Shown here: positions 26,268 to 34,268 of the stretch, in pieces
Position numbering within the stretch: the first letter of the stretch is position 1
How the letters are laid out: each line of letters opens with the position of its first letter
NCBI RefSeq assembly: GCF_000721265.1
Contig: NZ_JOFZ01000002.1
Coordinates: 248,001 to 312,000, forward strand
DNA from: Streptomyces sp. NRRL F-5126
Lineage (GTDB): Bacteria > Actinomycetota > Actinomycetes > Streptomycetales > Streptomycetaceae
Direction: 5' to 3'
Length of the DNA: 64,000 bases
Program-made: the position numbers and the translations under genes
Notes under the pieces: generated by a model
Seen by the model: only the letters and a program-made list of their open reading frames with translations
Told to the model about the DNA's origin: nothing
Databases searched by the model: none

Positions 26268-27569
26268 GTGGACAGAACCGATCCTTCTGCGCGCCCTCCC
26301 CGCCTGCGTCCCACCGCGCCGCTGCGCAGGGCCGAAGCCGCGGCGGCGGCCACCGCCCTGCCGGCGCCGCGTCGTGCGCCGGGCGCCGGCGCCGTGCTGC
26401 GCGCCGTGCTGGACCACGGGCCCGTCGCGCGCTCGACCGTGGCGCGGCTCACCGGGCTCTCGCCCGCCTCCGTCACGGGCCACTGCGCGCGGCTGCTCGA
26501 CCGCGGGCTGATCAGGCAGGCCCCCGAGACGGCGGGGCCGCGCGGGCTCGGCCGCCCGCACGTACCGATGGAGATCGAGCAGGACGGGCCGCTGGCGGCG
26601 GGCGCGCACATCGGCGTCGCGTGCTCGACGCTCTCACTCACCGACCTGCGCGGCCGGGTGGTGGGTCAGGAACGACTGCCGCACCCGCCGGCGCCCGGCC
26701 GCACGCCCGAGCGGGTACTCGGACCCCTGGCGGCCCACATCCCGGAATTCGTCGACCGCCATGCGGACGGCCGCCGCGTGACGGCGCTCGGCGTGGCCAC
26801 CGGGTACCGCGTGGACCCGGCGGCCGGCGTGGTCCTCGACCACCCGCTGCTCGGCTGGCAGGACGTGCCCGTGCGCGCGCGGCTCGAAGCCGCGAGCGGT
26901 CTGCCCGTCGAGGTGGACAGCCACGTGCGGGCACTGACCCGCGCGGAGCAGCTCTTCGGCGAGCCCGCCGTACGCACCGCGGCCCGCGCGAGCGCCGTCG
27001 TGCTGTTCGTCGGGGCCGTGGTGGACGCCGCGTTCAGCACCGGCGGAGCCGTGCACGAGGGGCCGCGCGCCGGGTCGGGCGGGGTCGCCCACCTTCCGGT
27101 GGGGGTGGAGCGCGGCGAAACCCCCATGCGGTGCGTCTGCGGCGGGTACGGCTGCCTGAGCGCCGAGGCGTCCGAGCGGGCGATGCTGGGGCGCGCCGCC
27201 GCGGCCGGGCTGCCCGTGCCGTCGTTCCGCGCCCTGCTCGACGCCGCGCTCGCCGGAGAACTTCGTGCGCTCGCGCTGTTCGTGCGGCGGGCGCGGCTGG
27301 CCGGCCGCGCAGCCGCGCTGCTCGTCGACCTGTTCGACCCCGCGGTGCTCGTGGTCGTCGAGCCCGGGTCCTGCCGCCTTCCTCGCTGCCTCGGCGCGCT
27401 GCGCCGCGAGGCGGCCAGGTGCTCGCGCTCGCTGGGCACCGCGGACGCGCAGCGCGTCGTCGTGCCCAGCAGTTTCCCGCGATCGGTACTCGCCACGGCG
27501 GGCAGCGCGGTGGCGCTGCACGCCCTCTACACGGACCCGTTGGAGCAATTTCCCAATAACCGGACTTAA
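26268..27569 (+). CDS. ROK family transcriptional regulator
   Basis: A 433-residue protein with an N-terminal winged HTH ('VLRAVLDHGPVARSTVARLTGLSPASVTGH') and a ROK domain. The ROK zinc signature is present as 'CVCGGYGC' (near residue 288) after 'GGVAHLPV'. The ATP-binding D-x-G-G-T of ROK sugar kinases is not visible in 'GAHIGVACSTLSLTD', so it should be a regulator without kinase activity. GTG 26268 is chosen for GGAAGG 5 nt upstream; the frame is open much further. ROK repressors usually sense sugars, but its neighbours are organosulfur genes. Confidence 0.82.
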   Translation: MDRTDPSARPPRLRPTAPLRRAEAAAAATALPAPRRAPGAGAVLRAVLDHGPVARSTVARLTGLSPASVTGHCARLLDRGLIRQAPETAGPRGLGRPHVPMEIEQDGPLAAGAHIGVACSTLSLTDLRGRVVGQERLPHPPAPGRTPERVLGPLAAHIPEFVDRHADGRRVTALGVATGYRVDPAAGVVLDHPLLGWQDVPVRARLEAASGLPVEVDSHVRALTRAEQLFGEPAVRTAARASAVVLFVGAVVDAAFSTGGAVHEGPRAGSGGVAHLPVGVERGETPMRCVCGGYGCLSAEASERAMLGRAAAAGLPVPSFRALLDAALAGELRALALFVRRARLAGRAAALLVDLFDPAVLVVVEPGSCRLPRCLGALRREAARCSRSLGTADAQRVVVPSSFPRSVLATAGSAVALHALYTDPLEQFPNNRT

Positions 27570-27587
27570 TTCAAAGAGTTGCATTGT

Positions 27588-27616
27588 TGACCGGGCCCGA
27601 AAAAGCGCCGGATGAT
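27588..27616 (+). promoter_or_regulatory. Promoter of the organosulfur operon
   Basis: TTGACC (27588-27593), a 17-bp spacer and GATGAT (27611-27616) form a good vegetative-type promoter 79 bp before the flavin reductase start, directly after the ROK gene. The surrounding sequence is AT-richer than the genes. Confidence 0.6.
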
Positions 27617-27694
27617 GGATCCATGAGATCTCGGACGCCAGTTGTCCGATCCGCTCGTGGCCTTTCGGCATTCACTTTCCTTCGAGGGAGACCC

Positions 27695-28183
27695 ATGTCC
27701 ACAACCGTGCCGGGAATAGCCCCTGAATTCTTCAGACGCGTCTTCAGGAACCACCCGGCGGGCGTCGTGGTGATCGCCGCGGACGCCGGCCGAGGTCCCG
27801 TGGGGTTCACGGCGACATCGCTGACGTCGCTGTCGCTCGACCCGCCGCTCGTGGTCTTCGGCATCGGCACCGGATCGTCGTCCTGGCCGCACGTCGAACG
27901 CGCGCCGAGCGTCGTCATCAACTTCCTTGCCGCCCAACAGCAGGAAGTGGCACGCCGGTTCGCCACCAGAGGCATCGACAGGTTCGGCCCGCCGACCCGG
28001 TGGTCGAGGCACCAGTCGGGCGACCCGCTGCTCGACGGCGTCGCCGGATGGCTGCGGGTGGGTGTCGAGCGGGCGGTACCCGCGGGCGACCACAGGATCG
28101 TCATCGCGCGCGTCGAGGAGGCGTGGGTGGACGAGGAGAGCAGCCCGCTGGTCTTCCACGACGGCGACTACCGCACGCTGTGA
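27695..28183 (+). CDS. Flavin reductase family protein
   Basis: A 162-residue flavin reductase-like (split-barrel, HpaC/ActVB type) protein, from 'FFRRVFRNHPAGVVVIAA' through 'GFTATSLTSLSLDPPLVVF' to the C-terminal 'HRIVIARVEEAWV'. It supplies reduced FMN or FAD by NAD(P)H oxidation. ATG 27695 has GAGGGAG 5 nt upstream; the frame is open back to 27584. As first gene of an operon ending in an LLM monooxygenase, it is probably the reductase partner of that two-component system. Confidence 0.9.
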   Translation: MSTTVPGIAPEFFRRVFRNHPAGVVVIAADAGRGPVGFTATSLTSLSLDPPLVVFGIGTGSSSWPHVERAPSVVINFLAAQQQEVARRFATRGIDRFGPPTRWSRHQSGDPLLDGVAGWLRVGVERAVPAGDHRIVIARVEEAWVDEESSPLVFHDGDYRTL

Positions 28184-28262
28184 ATTCTGTCGTGCGAAGC
28201 GGAGAAAACGAATTGATTTCCGGCCCGGAGACACCGCGGGTCATCATGACGGAAAAGGAATC

Positions 28263-29330
28263 ATGCCTGTGCAATCGACCATGAATCGTCGCGCCTTCGA
28301 GCGCCGCTCCTTCCTGTCCCTCGTGGGCGGGGCCGGACTCGCGCTGGCCGGGTGCGCCGGCGCGAACCGTACGGTCAGTGCCGCGTCGCCCGCCACGGCG
28401 CTCCCCTCGGGGGCGCCACCGCCGGGCACGAGACTCGCCATCGCGAGCCGCCCGACACAGCTGCAACTCGCCGGGTCAGGGCTCGGGCACCGGCTGACGT
28501 TCACGGTGGCGCAGTGGCCGAACCTCGGGGCGGGCCCCGACATCATCCAGGGGTTCCGCGCCCACTCGATCGACCTCGCCGACAACGCGGGCATCCCGCC
28601 CCTCCAGGCGGCCGCCATCGGCGTCGCCAACCGGATCGTCGCTGTCCAGGTGAGGAACCGCCCGCTGTACCGGTTCGCCACGGCGCCGGGCTCGCGCATC
28701 GCGAGCGCCGGTGACTTCGCCGGCAAGCGGATCGCCTTCTCCCAGGGCCAGGCGCAGGGGGTGGTCGTGCTGCGCGCCCTCAAGGAGCGGGGCATGTCGG
28801 TGAAGGACGTGACGCTCGTGGCGCTGCCGAGCACGCAGTTCCTCACCGCGCTGCAGTCCCGGCAGGTGGATGTGGCACCGCTGGGCGAGCCCACGCTGAC
28901 GAAGTACCTGGACCAGTACGCGAAGGACGGCGCACGCGCCGTACGCACCGACGTGCTCGACCTGCTCAACGTGTTGTGGGCGCCCACGGACGTCCTGGCG
29001 GACCCCGCGAAGGCGGCAGCCGTCCGCGACTTCGTGCCCCTGTGGGCGAAGGGCGCGGTGTGGGCCTGGGAGCACGAACAGGCCTGGATCGACGCGTACT
29101 ACGTCAAGGACCAGGGCGTCACCGCCGCCGACGGCAAGCGCATCGTCTCCTCGCTCGGCAAGCCGGTGTTCCCGGTGAGCTGGACGAAGGCGGTGGCGTG
29201 GGAGGAGGAGACGTCCGCGCTGCTGACGGCGGGCGGCTTCATCCCCAAGACGGACGCGGGAGCCCTCTTCGACCACCGCTTCGAGCACCTCGCGGCGGCG
29301 GCCGTCCCGGCGACGTACAGGGAGGCATGA
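28263..29330 (+). CDS. ABC transporter substrate-binding lipoprotein (SsuA/NMT1-like)
   Basis: A 355-residue binding protein of the aliphatic sulfonate/nitrate/taurine class ('LADNAGIPPLQAAAIG', 'DFAGKRIAFSQGQAQG'). The N-terminus has twin arginines (Arg14-Arg15 in 'ERRSFLSL') followed by a lipobox LAGC with Cys31, so it looks like a Tat-exported lipoprotein. ATG 28263 follows a GGAAAAGGA ribosome site. It should capture an organosulfur ligand for the downstream SsuC/SsuB pair. Confidence 0.9.
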   Translation: MPVQSTMNRRAFERRSFLSLVGGAGLALAGCAGANRTVSAASPATALPSGAPPPGTRLAIASRPTQLQLAGSGLGHRLTFTVAQWPNLGAGPDIIQGFRAHSIDLADNAGIPPLQAAAIGVANRIVAVQVRNRPLYRFATAPGSRIASAGDFAGKRIAFSQGQAQGVVVLRALKERGMSVKDVTLVALPSTQFLTALQSRQVDVAPLGEPTLTKYLDQYAKDGARAVRTDVLDLLNVLWAPTDVLADPAKAAAVRDFVPLWAKGAVWAWEHEQAWIDAYYVKDQGVTAADGKRIVSSLGKPVFPVSWTKAVAWEEETSALLTAGGFIPKTDAGALFDHRFEHLAAAAVPATYREA

Positions 29331-29331
29331 G

Positions 29332-30369
29332 ATGGCGGACACCCCCACCCACGTCCACGAGGCCCCCGACGTCGACACGGATCACCGCACCGGCCCCACC
29401 GGTCCCCCCGGCGCCGCGCCCGCCGGGCCCTTGAGCGCCGCGGCCTCTCCCCGGGCCGCGGCACCTGCCCGCCCCGCCCCGGGCCGTGGGATCGGGCGCG
29501 GCGGCGCGCCGGGGCGTGGCGCCCTGCTCGCCGCCCGGGTGCGGCGAACCGCGGCGGGGGCGGCCGGGCACGGCGCACCCGCCTCCCGCACGCGGCGGCG
29601 CCTCGCGCCAGGGAAGGGCCTTCCGTTCGGGCGGCTCATCGGGCCCGTGCTCGTCGTCGCCGTCTGGTGGGCCGCATCCGCGCTCGGGCAGCTCGACCCG
29701 CGCATCCTCTCCGGGCCCGGCGACGTCCTGTCCACCGCCGGCGACCTGATCGCCCAGGGGCGGCTGCAGAGCAACGTCCTCGTATCGCTGGAGCGCGCCG
29801 GACTCGGCCTGCTGTTCGGCGTCGGCGCCGGCGTGCTGCTCGCCCTCGTCGCGGGGCTCAGCCGCACCGGCGAGTACCTCGTGGACGGGCCGCTGCAGAT
29901 CAAGCGGGCCATCCCGTCACTCGCGCTGCTGCCGCTGATGATCCTCTGGCTCGGCATCGGCGAGTCGATGAAGGTCGTCGTCGTCGCGCTGGGCGTCGCG
30001 GTCTCCGTCTACGTCAACGTCCACACGTCCCTCACCTCGATCGACGGCCGCTACGTCGAACTCGCCCGCGTGCTGCGGCTGACCAGGTGGCAGTTCGTCA
30101 GGAAAGTCGTCGTGCCCGGCGCGCTGCCCGGGTTCTTCGTAGGACTGCGGCTCGGCGTCACCTCGTCCTGGCTCGGCCTCGTCGTGGTCGAGCAGATCAA
30201 CGCCACCAGCGGGATCGGCTACATGATGTTCCAGGCCCAGCAGTACGCCCAGTCCGACGTGATCATCGTCGGCCTCGTCGTGTACGGCGTCTTCGGGTAC
30301 GTCACCGACGCCGCCGTGCGCGCCGCCGAGAGGAGGGCGCTGTCATGGCGACGCACCCTGGCCGGCTGA
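29332..30369 (+). CDS. ssuC: ABC transporter permease (SsuC/TauC type)
   Basis: A 345-residue permease with six membrane segments from about residue 100 onward and the coupling loop 'LRLTRWQFVRKVVVPGALPG'. The family core is preceded by about 95 residues rich in Ala, Pro, Gly and Arg that look disordered; this is much longer than typical SsuC N-termini. The ATG follows the binding-protein stop by 1 nt. The sulfonate assignment rests on the flanking SBP, monooxygenase and leader peptide. Confidence 0.88.
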   Translation: MADTPTHVHEAPDVDTDHRTGPTGPPGAAPAGPLSAAASPRAAAPARPAPGRGIGRGGAPGRGALLAARVRRTAAGAAGHGAPASRTRRRLAPGKGLPFGRLIGPVLVVAVWWAASALGQLDPRILSGPGDVLSTAGDLIAQGRLQSNVLVSLERAGLGLLFGVGAGVLLALVAGLSRTGEYLVDGPLQIKRAIPSLALLPLMILWLGIGESMKVVVVALGVAVSVYVNVHTSLTSIDGRYVELARVLRLTRWQFVRKVVVPGALPGFFVGLRLGVTSSWLGLVVVEQINATSGIGYMMFQAQQYAQSDVIIVGLVVYGVFGYVTDAAVRAAERRALSWRRTLAG

Positions 30370-31163
30370 CCGCCCCCGAACGGCCCGAACGGCCCGCGCC
30401 GGACGCCCCCGCCTCCTACGCCCTGCGCGCCGAGCAGGTGGTGCGCCGCTACGGGGACCGTGTCGTGCTGCACGGCATCGACCTGGCGCTGGAGCCCGGC
30501 GAGTTCGTCGCGCTCCTCGGCCGCAGCGGCTCGGGCAAGTCCACGTTCCTGCGCGCGGTCGCCGGCCTCGACGACGGCGTCGCCGGCTCGGGCCTGTTGG
30601 ACGTGACCGAGCGGGTCTCACTCTCCTTCCAGGACTCACGCCTGCTGCCGTGGGCGCGGGTCGCCGACAACGTGGCACTCGGGCTCACCGGGCCCGGCCC
30701 CCGCGCGCGGTCGGTGACGGCCCTCGCGGAGGTCGGCCTCGCGGGACGCGAACGCGCCTGGCCGCACGAGCTGTCCGGCGGCGAGCAGCAGCGCGCCGCC
30801 CTCGCGAGGGCCCTCGTACGTGAACCCGAACTGCTTCTGGCCGACGAGCCCTTCGGCGCACTCGACGCGCTCACCAGGATCAAGATGCACGCGCTGCTGC
30901 GCGAGCTGTACGAGCGGCACAGGCCCGCGGTCCTGCTCGTCACCCACGACGTGGACGAGGCCGTCGAGCTCGCCGACCGCGTCCTCGTGCTGGACGAGGG
31001 CCGGATCGCGGTGGACCTCGCCGTCGAGCTGCCCGCCCCGCGCACCCGCCGGGACCCGCGCTTCCAGAACCTCCGCGACACCCTCCTCGCCGCCCTCGGC
31101 GTCGCCGGCCGGGCGACCGCGACCGACGGCCCCGACCTGACGAAGACGAAGGAGCCCCGCTGA
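30345..31163 (+). CDS. ssuB: ABC transporter ATP-binding protein (SsuB/TauB type)
   Basis: A 272-residue ATPase with Walker A 'GRSGSGKST', Q-loop 'LSFQDSRLLPW', signature 'LSGGEQQRA' and Walker B 'LLLADEPFGALD'. The 'DSRLLPW' Q-loop is characteristic of the sulfonate/nitrate/taurine importers. ATG 30345 overlaps the permease end by 25 nt. Confidence 0.9.
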   Translation: MATHPGRLTAPERPERPAPDAPASYALRAEQVVRRYGDRVVLHGIDLALEPGEFVALLGRSGSGKSTFLRAVAGLDDGVAGSGLLDVTERVSLSFQDSRLLPWARVADNVALGLTGPGPRARSVTALAEVGLAGRERAWPHELSGGEQQRAALARALVREPELLLADEPFGALDALTRIKMHALLRELYERHRPAVLLVTHDVDEAVELADRVLVLDEGRIAVDLAVELPAPRTRRDPRFQNLRDTLLAALGVAGRATATDGPDLTKTKEPR

Positions 31164-32551
31164 TGCCCGAGGCCGACCGACCCCGCCTCCATCTCAACGC
31201 GTTCCTCATGTCCACCGGGCACCACGAGGCGTCGTGGCGCCTGCCCGAGTCCGACCCGTACGCGAGCACGGACATCGAGCACTACAAGAACCTCGCCCGC
31301 ATCGCCGAACGCGGCTGCCTCGACTCGGTCTTCCTCGCCGACAGCCCCGTCCTGGCGGGCGACCCAGGGCGCCGCCCCGCGGGCAAGCTCGAACCCACGG
31401 TGCTGCTCACCGCGCTCGCGGGCGCCACCCGCCGTATCGGCCTGATCGCCACCGCCTCGTCGAGCTACAACGAGCCCTACAACCTCGCCCGCCGCTTCGC
31501 CTCGCTCGACCACGTCTCCGGTGGCCGCGCCGGCTGGAACATCGTCACGACGGCCGGCGGCGACGCCGCACGCAACTTCGGCCTCGACGACTCCCCGCCG
31601 CACCGCGAGCGCTACGAGCGCGCCGCCGACTTCGTCGACGTCTCGAAGAAGCTCTGGGACAGCTGGGCCGACGACGCGATCGTCGCCGACAAGGAGCGCG
31701 GCGTGCACGCGGACCCCGCGCGCGTGCGGAGCATCGACCACGCGGGCCCCTACTACCGCGTCGAGGGCGCGCTCAACGTCCCACGCCCGCCGCAGGGCCA
31801 CCCGCTCCTCGTCCAGGCCGGGTCGAGCGAGGACGGCAGGGACTTCGCGGCCCGGTACGCGGAGGCCGTCTTCACCGCGCAGCAGTCGCTCGACGAGGCG
31901 ATCGCCTTTTACCAGGACGTCAAGCGCCGTGCCCTCGCGTTCGGCCGCGACCCCCAGGCCGTCAAGATCCTGCCGGGCATCGTCCCCGTCATCGGCGACA
32001 CCGAGGCCGAGGCGCTGGAACTCGACGCCGAGCTCGACCGGCTGATCGTCCCCGAATACGCCAAGCAGCAGCTCGCCAGGACCCTCGGGCTCGACCCCGC
32101 CGCGCTCGACCTGGACGGGGAACTGCCGGACGGGCTGCCGGAAGAGGACGAGATCGAGGGCGCCAAGAGCCGCTACACGCTGATCGTCGGCCTCGCGCGG
32201 CGCGAGCGGCTCACCGTCAGGCAGCTCATCGGCAGGCTCGGCGGCGGACGCGGCCACCGCACCTTCGCCGGGACGCCCGTCCAGATCGCGGACACCATCG
32301 AGGACTGGTTCGCGTGCGGCGCGGCCGACGGCTTCAACATCATGCCCGCCGTGCTGCCCTCAGGCCTCGGGGCGTTCGTGGACCGCGTCGTCCCGATCCT
32401 CCAGGAGCGCGGCCTGTTCCGCACCGAGTACGAGGGCACGACGCTGCGGGACCACTACGGCCTCGCGCGCCCCGCCAACCGGTTCTTCGACGGGGAGCGG
32501 GGCCGCACGCCCGCCGGCGCGGCCGGCCGGACGGAACCCGGCGCCCGCTGA
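31163..32551 (+). CDS. NtaA/SnaA/DszA-family FMN-dependent monooxygenase (LLM class)
   Basis: A 462-residue luciferase-like TIM-barrel monooxygenase of the NtaA/SnaA/SoxA(DszA)/XylG branch, seen in 'HHEASWRLPESD', 'FLADSP', 'SGGRAGWNIVTTAGGDAARNFG' and 'HPLLVQAGSSEDGRDFAARYAE'. These use reduced FMN from a separate reductase to open or desulfonate bulky substrates (dibenzothiophene sulfone, NTA/EDTA). The start overlaps the ATPase stop by 1 nt. Longer than SsuD (about 380 residues), it suggests an aromatic or bulky organosulfur substrate rather than simple alkanesulfonates. Confidence 0.9.
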   Translation: MPEADRPRLHLNAFLMSTGHHEASWRLPESDPYASTDIEHYKNLARIAERGCLDSVFLADSPVLAGDPGRRPAGKLEPTVLLTALAGATRRIGLIATASSSYNEPYNLARRFASLDHVSGGRAGWNIVTTAGGDAARNFGLDDSPPHRERYERAADFVDVSKKLWDSWADDAIVADKERGVHADPARVRSIDHAGPYYRVEGALNVPRPPQGHPLLVQAGSSEDGRDFAARYAEAVFTAQQSLDEAIAFYQDVKRRALAFGRDPQAVKILPGIVPVIGDTEAEALELDAELDRLIVPEYAKQQLARTLGLDPAALDLDGELPDGLPEEDEIEGAKSRYTLIVGLARRERLTVRQLIGRLGGGRGHRTFAGTPVQIADTIEDWFACGAADGFNIMPAVLPSGLGAFVDRVVPILQERGLFRTEYEGTTLRDHYGLARPANRFFDGERGRTPAGAAGRTEPGAR

Positions 32552-32558
32552 GCCGGTC

Positions 32559-32600
32559 GCGCGGCGGTACGGGACGGCGGCCGGTCCCGTACCGCCGCGC
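32559..32600 (+). terminator. Terminator of the organosulfur operon
   Basis: A perfect 17-bp stem (32559-32575 with 32584-32600) and 8-nt loop, starting 8 nt after the monooxygenase stop. No T-run follows. Confidence 0.7.
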
Positions 32601-32717
32601 ACGGCCCGGTGGCGCCGCGAGCGGAACCGCCCCGGGAGCGAGCCCGCGGAACCGGCCCCGGAACCGGAAACCGGCAAAAACCAGACGCGGTGCGCGGGCC
32701 CGTCCTACCCTCTAGTT

Positions 32718-33149
32718 GTGTCAGGCGAGTTCGGAAGGGTGCTCGTTGTCGACGACAACCGAGTCATCCGGCAGCTGATCAGGGTCAACCTCGAACTGGA
32801 GGGTTTTGAGGTGATGACCGCCGCCGACGGCGTCGAATGCCTGGAGGTCGTGCACCGGGCCGCCCCGGACGTCGTCACGCTCGACGTCGTCATGCCACGC
32901 CTCGACGGGCTGCGGACGGCGGCCGTCCTGCGCGCCGACCCGCGCACCAGCCACCTGCCGCTCGCGCTCATCAGCGCCGGCACCCAGCACGAAGCGGAAT
33001 CCGCGCGCGGCGCGTCCGTCGACGCCTTCCTGGCGAAACCCTTCGAGCCGGCCCAGCTGGTCCGCCTCGTGCGGCGGCTCGCGGGTGCGGGGGAGCACGT
33101 GCGCCCTGTCTGCCAGGGTGCGGCACCCGCCCCGCGCGCCCGCCGGTGA
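32718..33149 (+). CDS. Stand-alone response-regulator receiver protein
   Basis: A 143-residue single REC domain. Acidic pocket Asp12-Asp13 ('VVDDN'), phospho-acceptor Asp56 ('VTLDVVMPRLDG'), switch Ser87 ('LISAG') and Lys107 ('FLAKPFEP') are all present, so it can be phosphorylated. There is no output domain; a short basic Pro/Ala-rich tail follows. The start is GTG 32718. No kinase gene is nearby. A 33-bp imperfect tandem repeat spans its stop codon. Confidence 0.88.
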   Translation: MSGEFGRVLVVDDNRVIRQLIRVNLELEGFEVMTAADGVECLEVVHRAAPDVVTLDVVMPRLDGLRTAAVLRADPRTSHLPLALISAGTQHEAESARGASVDAFLAKPFEPAQLVRLVRRLAGAGEHVRPVCQGAAPAPRARR

Positions 33150-33243
33150 GACACGGCACCCGCCCCGCGTTCCCGCTGGTGCGAAACCCGCGGATGGGAA
33201 ACCGGCTGGCGGGACCCACCGGGTCCTCCCATACGCTTGTCCC

Positions 33244-34254
33244 GTGACCCCCGCCGAGCTCTCCCTCACCGTCCGGCACGCCGTGTGCCGCGCGGTGCGC
33301 GACGGCGAGCTCAGCGTGACGGTCCCCGACCGCGTCCGCGTCGAGCGCCCGCGCCCCGGCGGATGCGGCGACTGGACGACGAACGCGGCCCTGCGCCTCG
33401 CCGCCGAGGCACGGCGCGCCCCGCGCGAGGTCGCCGAGGTGCTCGGCCGGCGGATCGCCGGCGCGCACGGCATCGCCCGCGTGGACATCACGGGCCCCGG
33501 CTTCCTGAACGTCACGCTCGCCGCCCCGGCCGGCGAGCACGTGCTCGCACGCATACGCGCCGACGGCGCGCGCTACGGGCACGGAAGCGACCTGGCCGGC
33601 CGCCGCTATATGTTCGCCCCGGCCACCGAAGCGCGCGCCGCGACGTGGACGGCCGCCGTCGTCCGCCTGCTGCGCGCCCAGGGCGCCGACGCCGGCGTCG
33701 CGCCAGGCGGCACCGAGACCGTGCGGGTCGTCCCGGACCCCGCGTGCGGCCGCGCCGCGCTCGGCCGCGACGCCGAGCGGTGGGCCCAGTTGCGCCCCGC
33801 GGCGCACGACCGCCCGCGGCCGGGACCCCACCTGCTCGTCCAGCGCGAGACCAACCCGCTGTTCACCGTCCGCTACGCGCACGCCCGCACCCGGGCCGCG
33901 CTGCGCGGCGGGCGCGCCCTCGGCCTCACCCCGGCCACCGGCACGGAGGCGCGGGCGGCGACCCCGGAAGGGCCTGGCGGCGACGCGGCCCGTACGCTGC
34001 TCGACGTTCTCGCGGACCACCCCCGCGTGCTCGCGGCCTCCGGCCACCACCGCGCGCCCGACCGGCTCGCGCGCCATCTCGAAACGACGGCGGACACCGT
34101 TCTGCGCTGCCTCGCGGACTGCCCACCACTGCCCGTCGGTGACGAGAAACCCTCGGCCGCCCACCGCGCCCGGCTCGCCCTCGCCGAAGCCGCCGGGACG
34201 GTGCTGGCCGGCGGCCTGTCCCTGCTCGGCATCGACGCACCCGAACACCTCTGA
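33244..34254 (+). CDS. nrtL: ArgS-related anticodon-binding protein NrtL
   Basis: A 336-residue protein with the N-terminal additional domain of arginyl-tRNA synthetase ('FLNVTLAAPAGEHVLARI') and a C-terminal DALR anticodon-binding domain ('RALGLTPATGTEA...LLGIDAPEHL'). Between them the catalytic Rossmann domain is missing: no HIGH or KMSK motif is seen, and the length is roughly 60 percent of ArgS. It therefore cannot charge tRNA by itself. It lies 14 bp before lysA, probably co-transcribed. The GTG start is 33244. Confidence 0.82.
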   Translation: MTPAELSLTVRHAVCRAVRDGELSVTVPDRVRVERPRPGGCGDWTTNAALRLAAEARRAPREVAEVLGRRIAGAHGIARVDITGPGFLNVTLAAPAGEHVLARIRADGARYGHGSDLAGRRYMFAPATEARAATWTAAVVRLLRAQGADAGVAPGGTETVRVVPDPACGRAALGRDAERWAQLRPAAHDRPRPGPHLLVQRETNPLFTVRYAHARTRAALRGGRALGLTPATGTEARAATPEGPGGDAARTLLDVLADHPRVLAASGHHRAPDRLARHLETTADTVLRCLADCPPLPVGDEKPSAAHRARLALAEAAGTVLAGGLSLLGIDAPEHL

Positions 34255-34268
34255 GAGAGCCACCAGCC

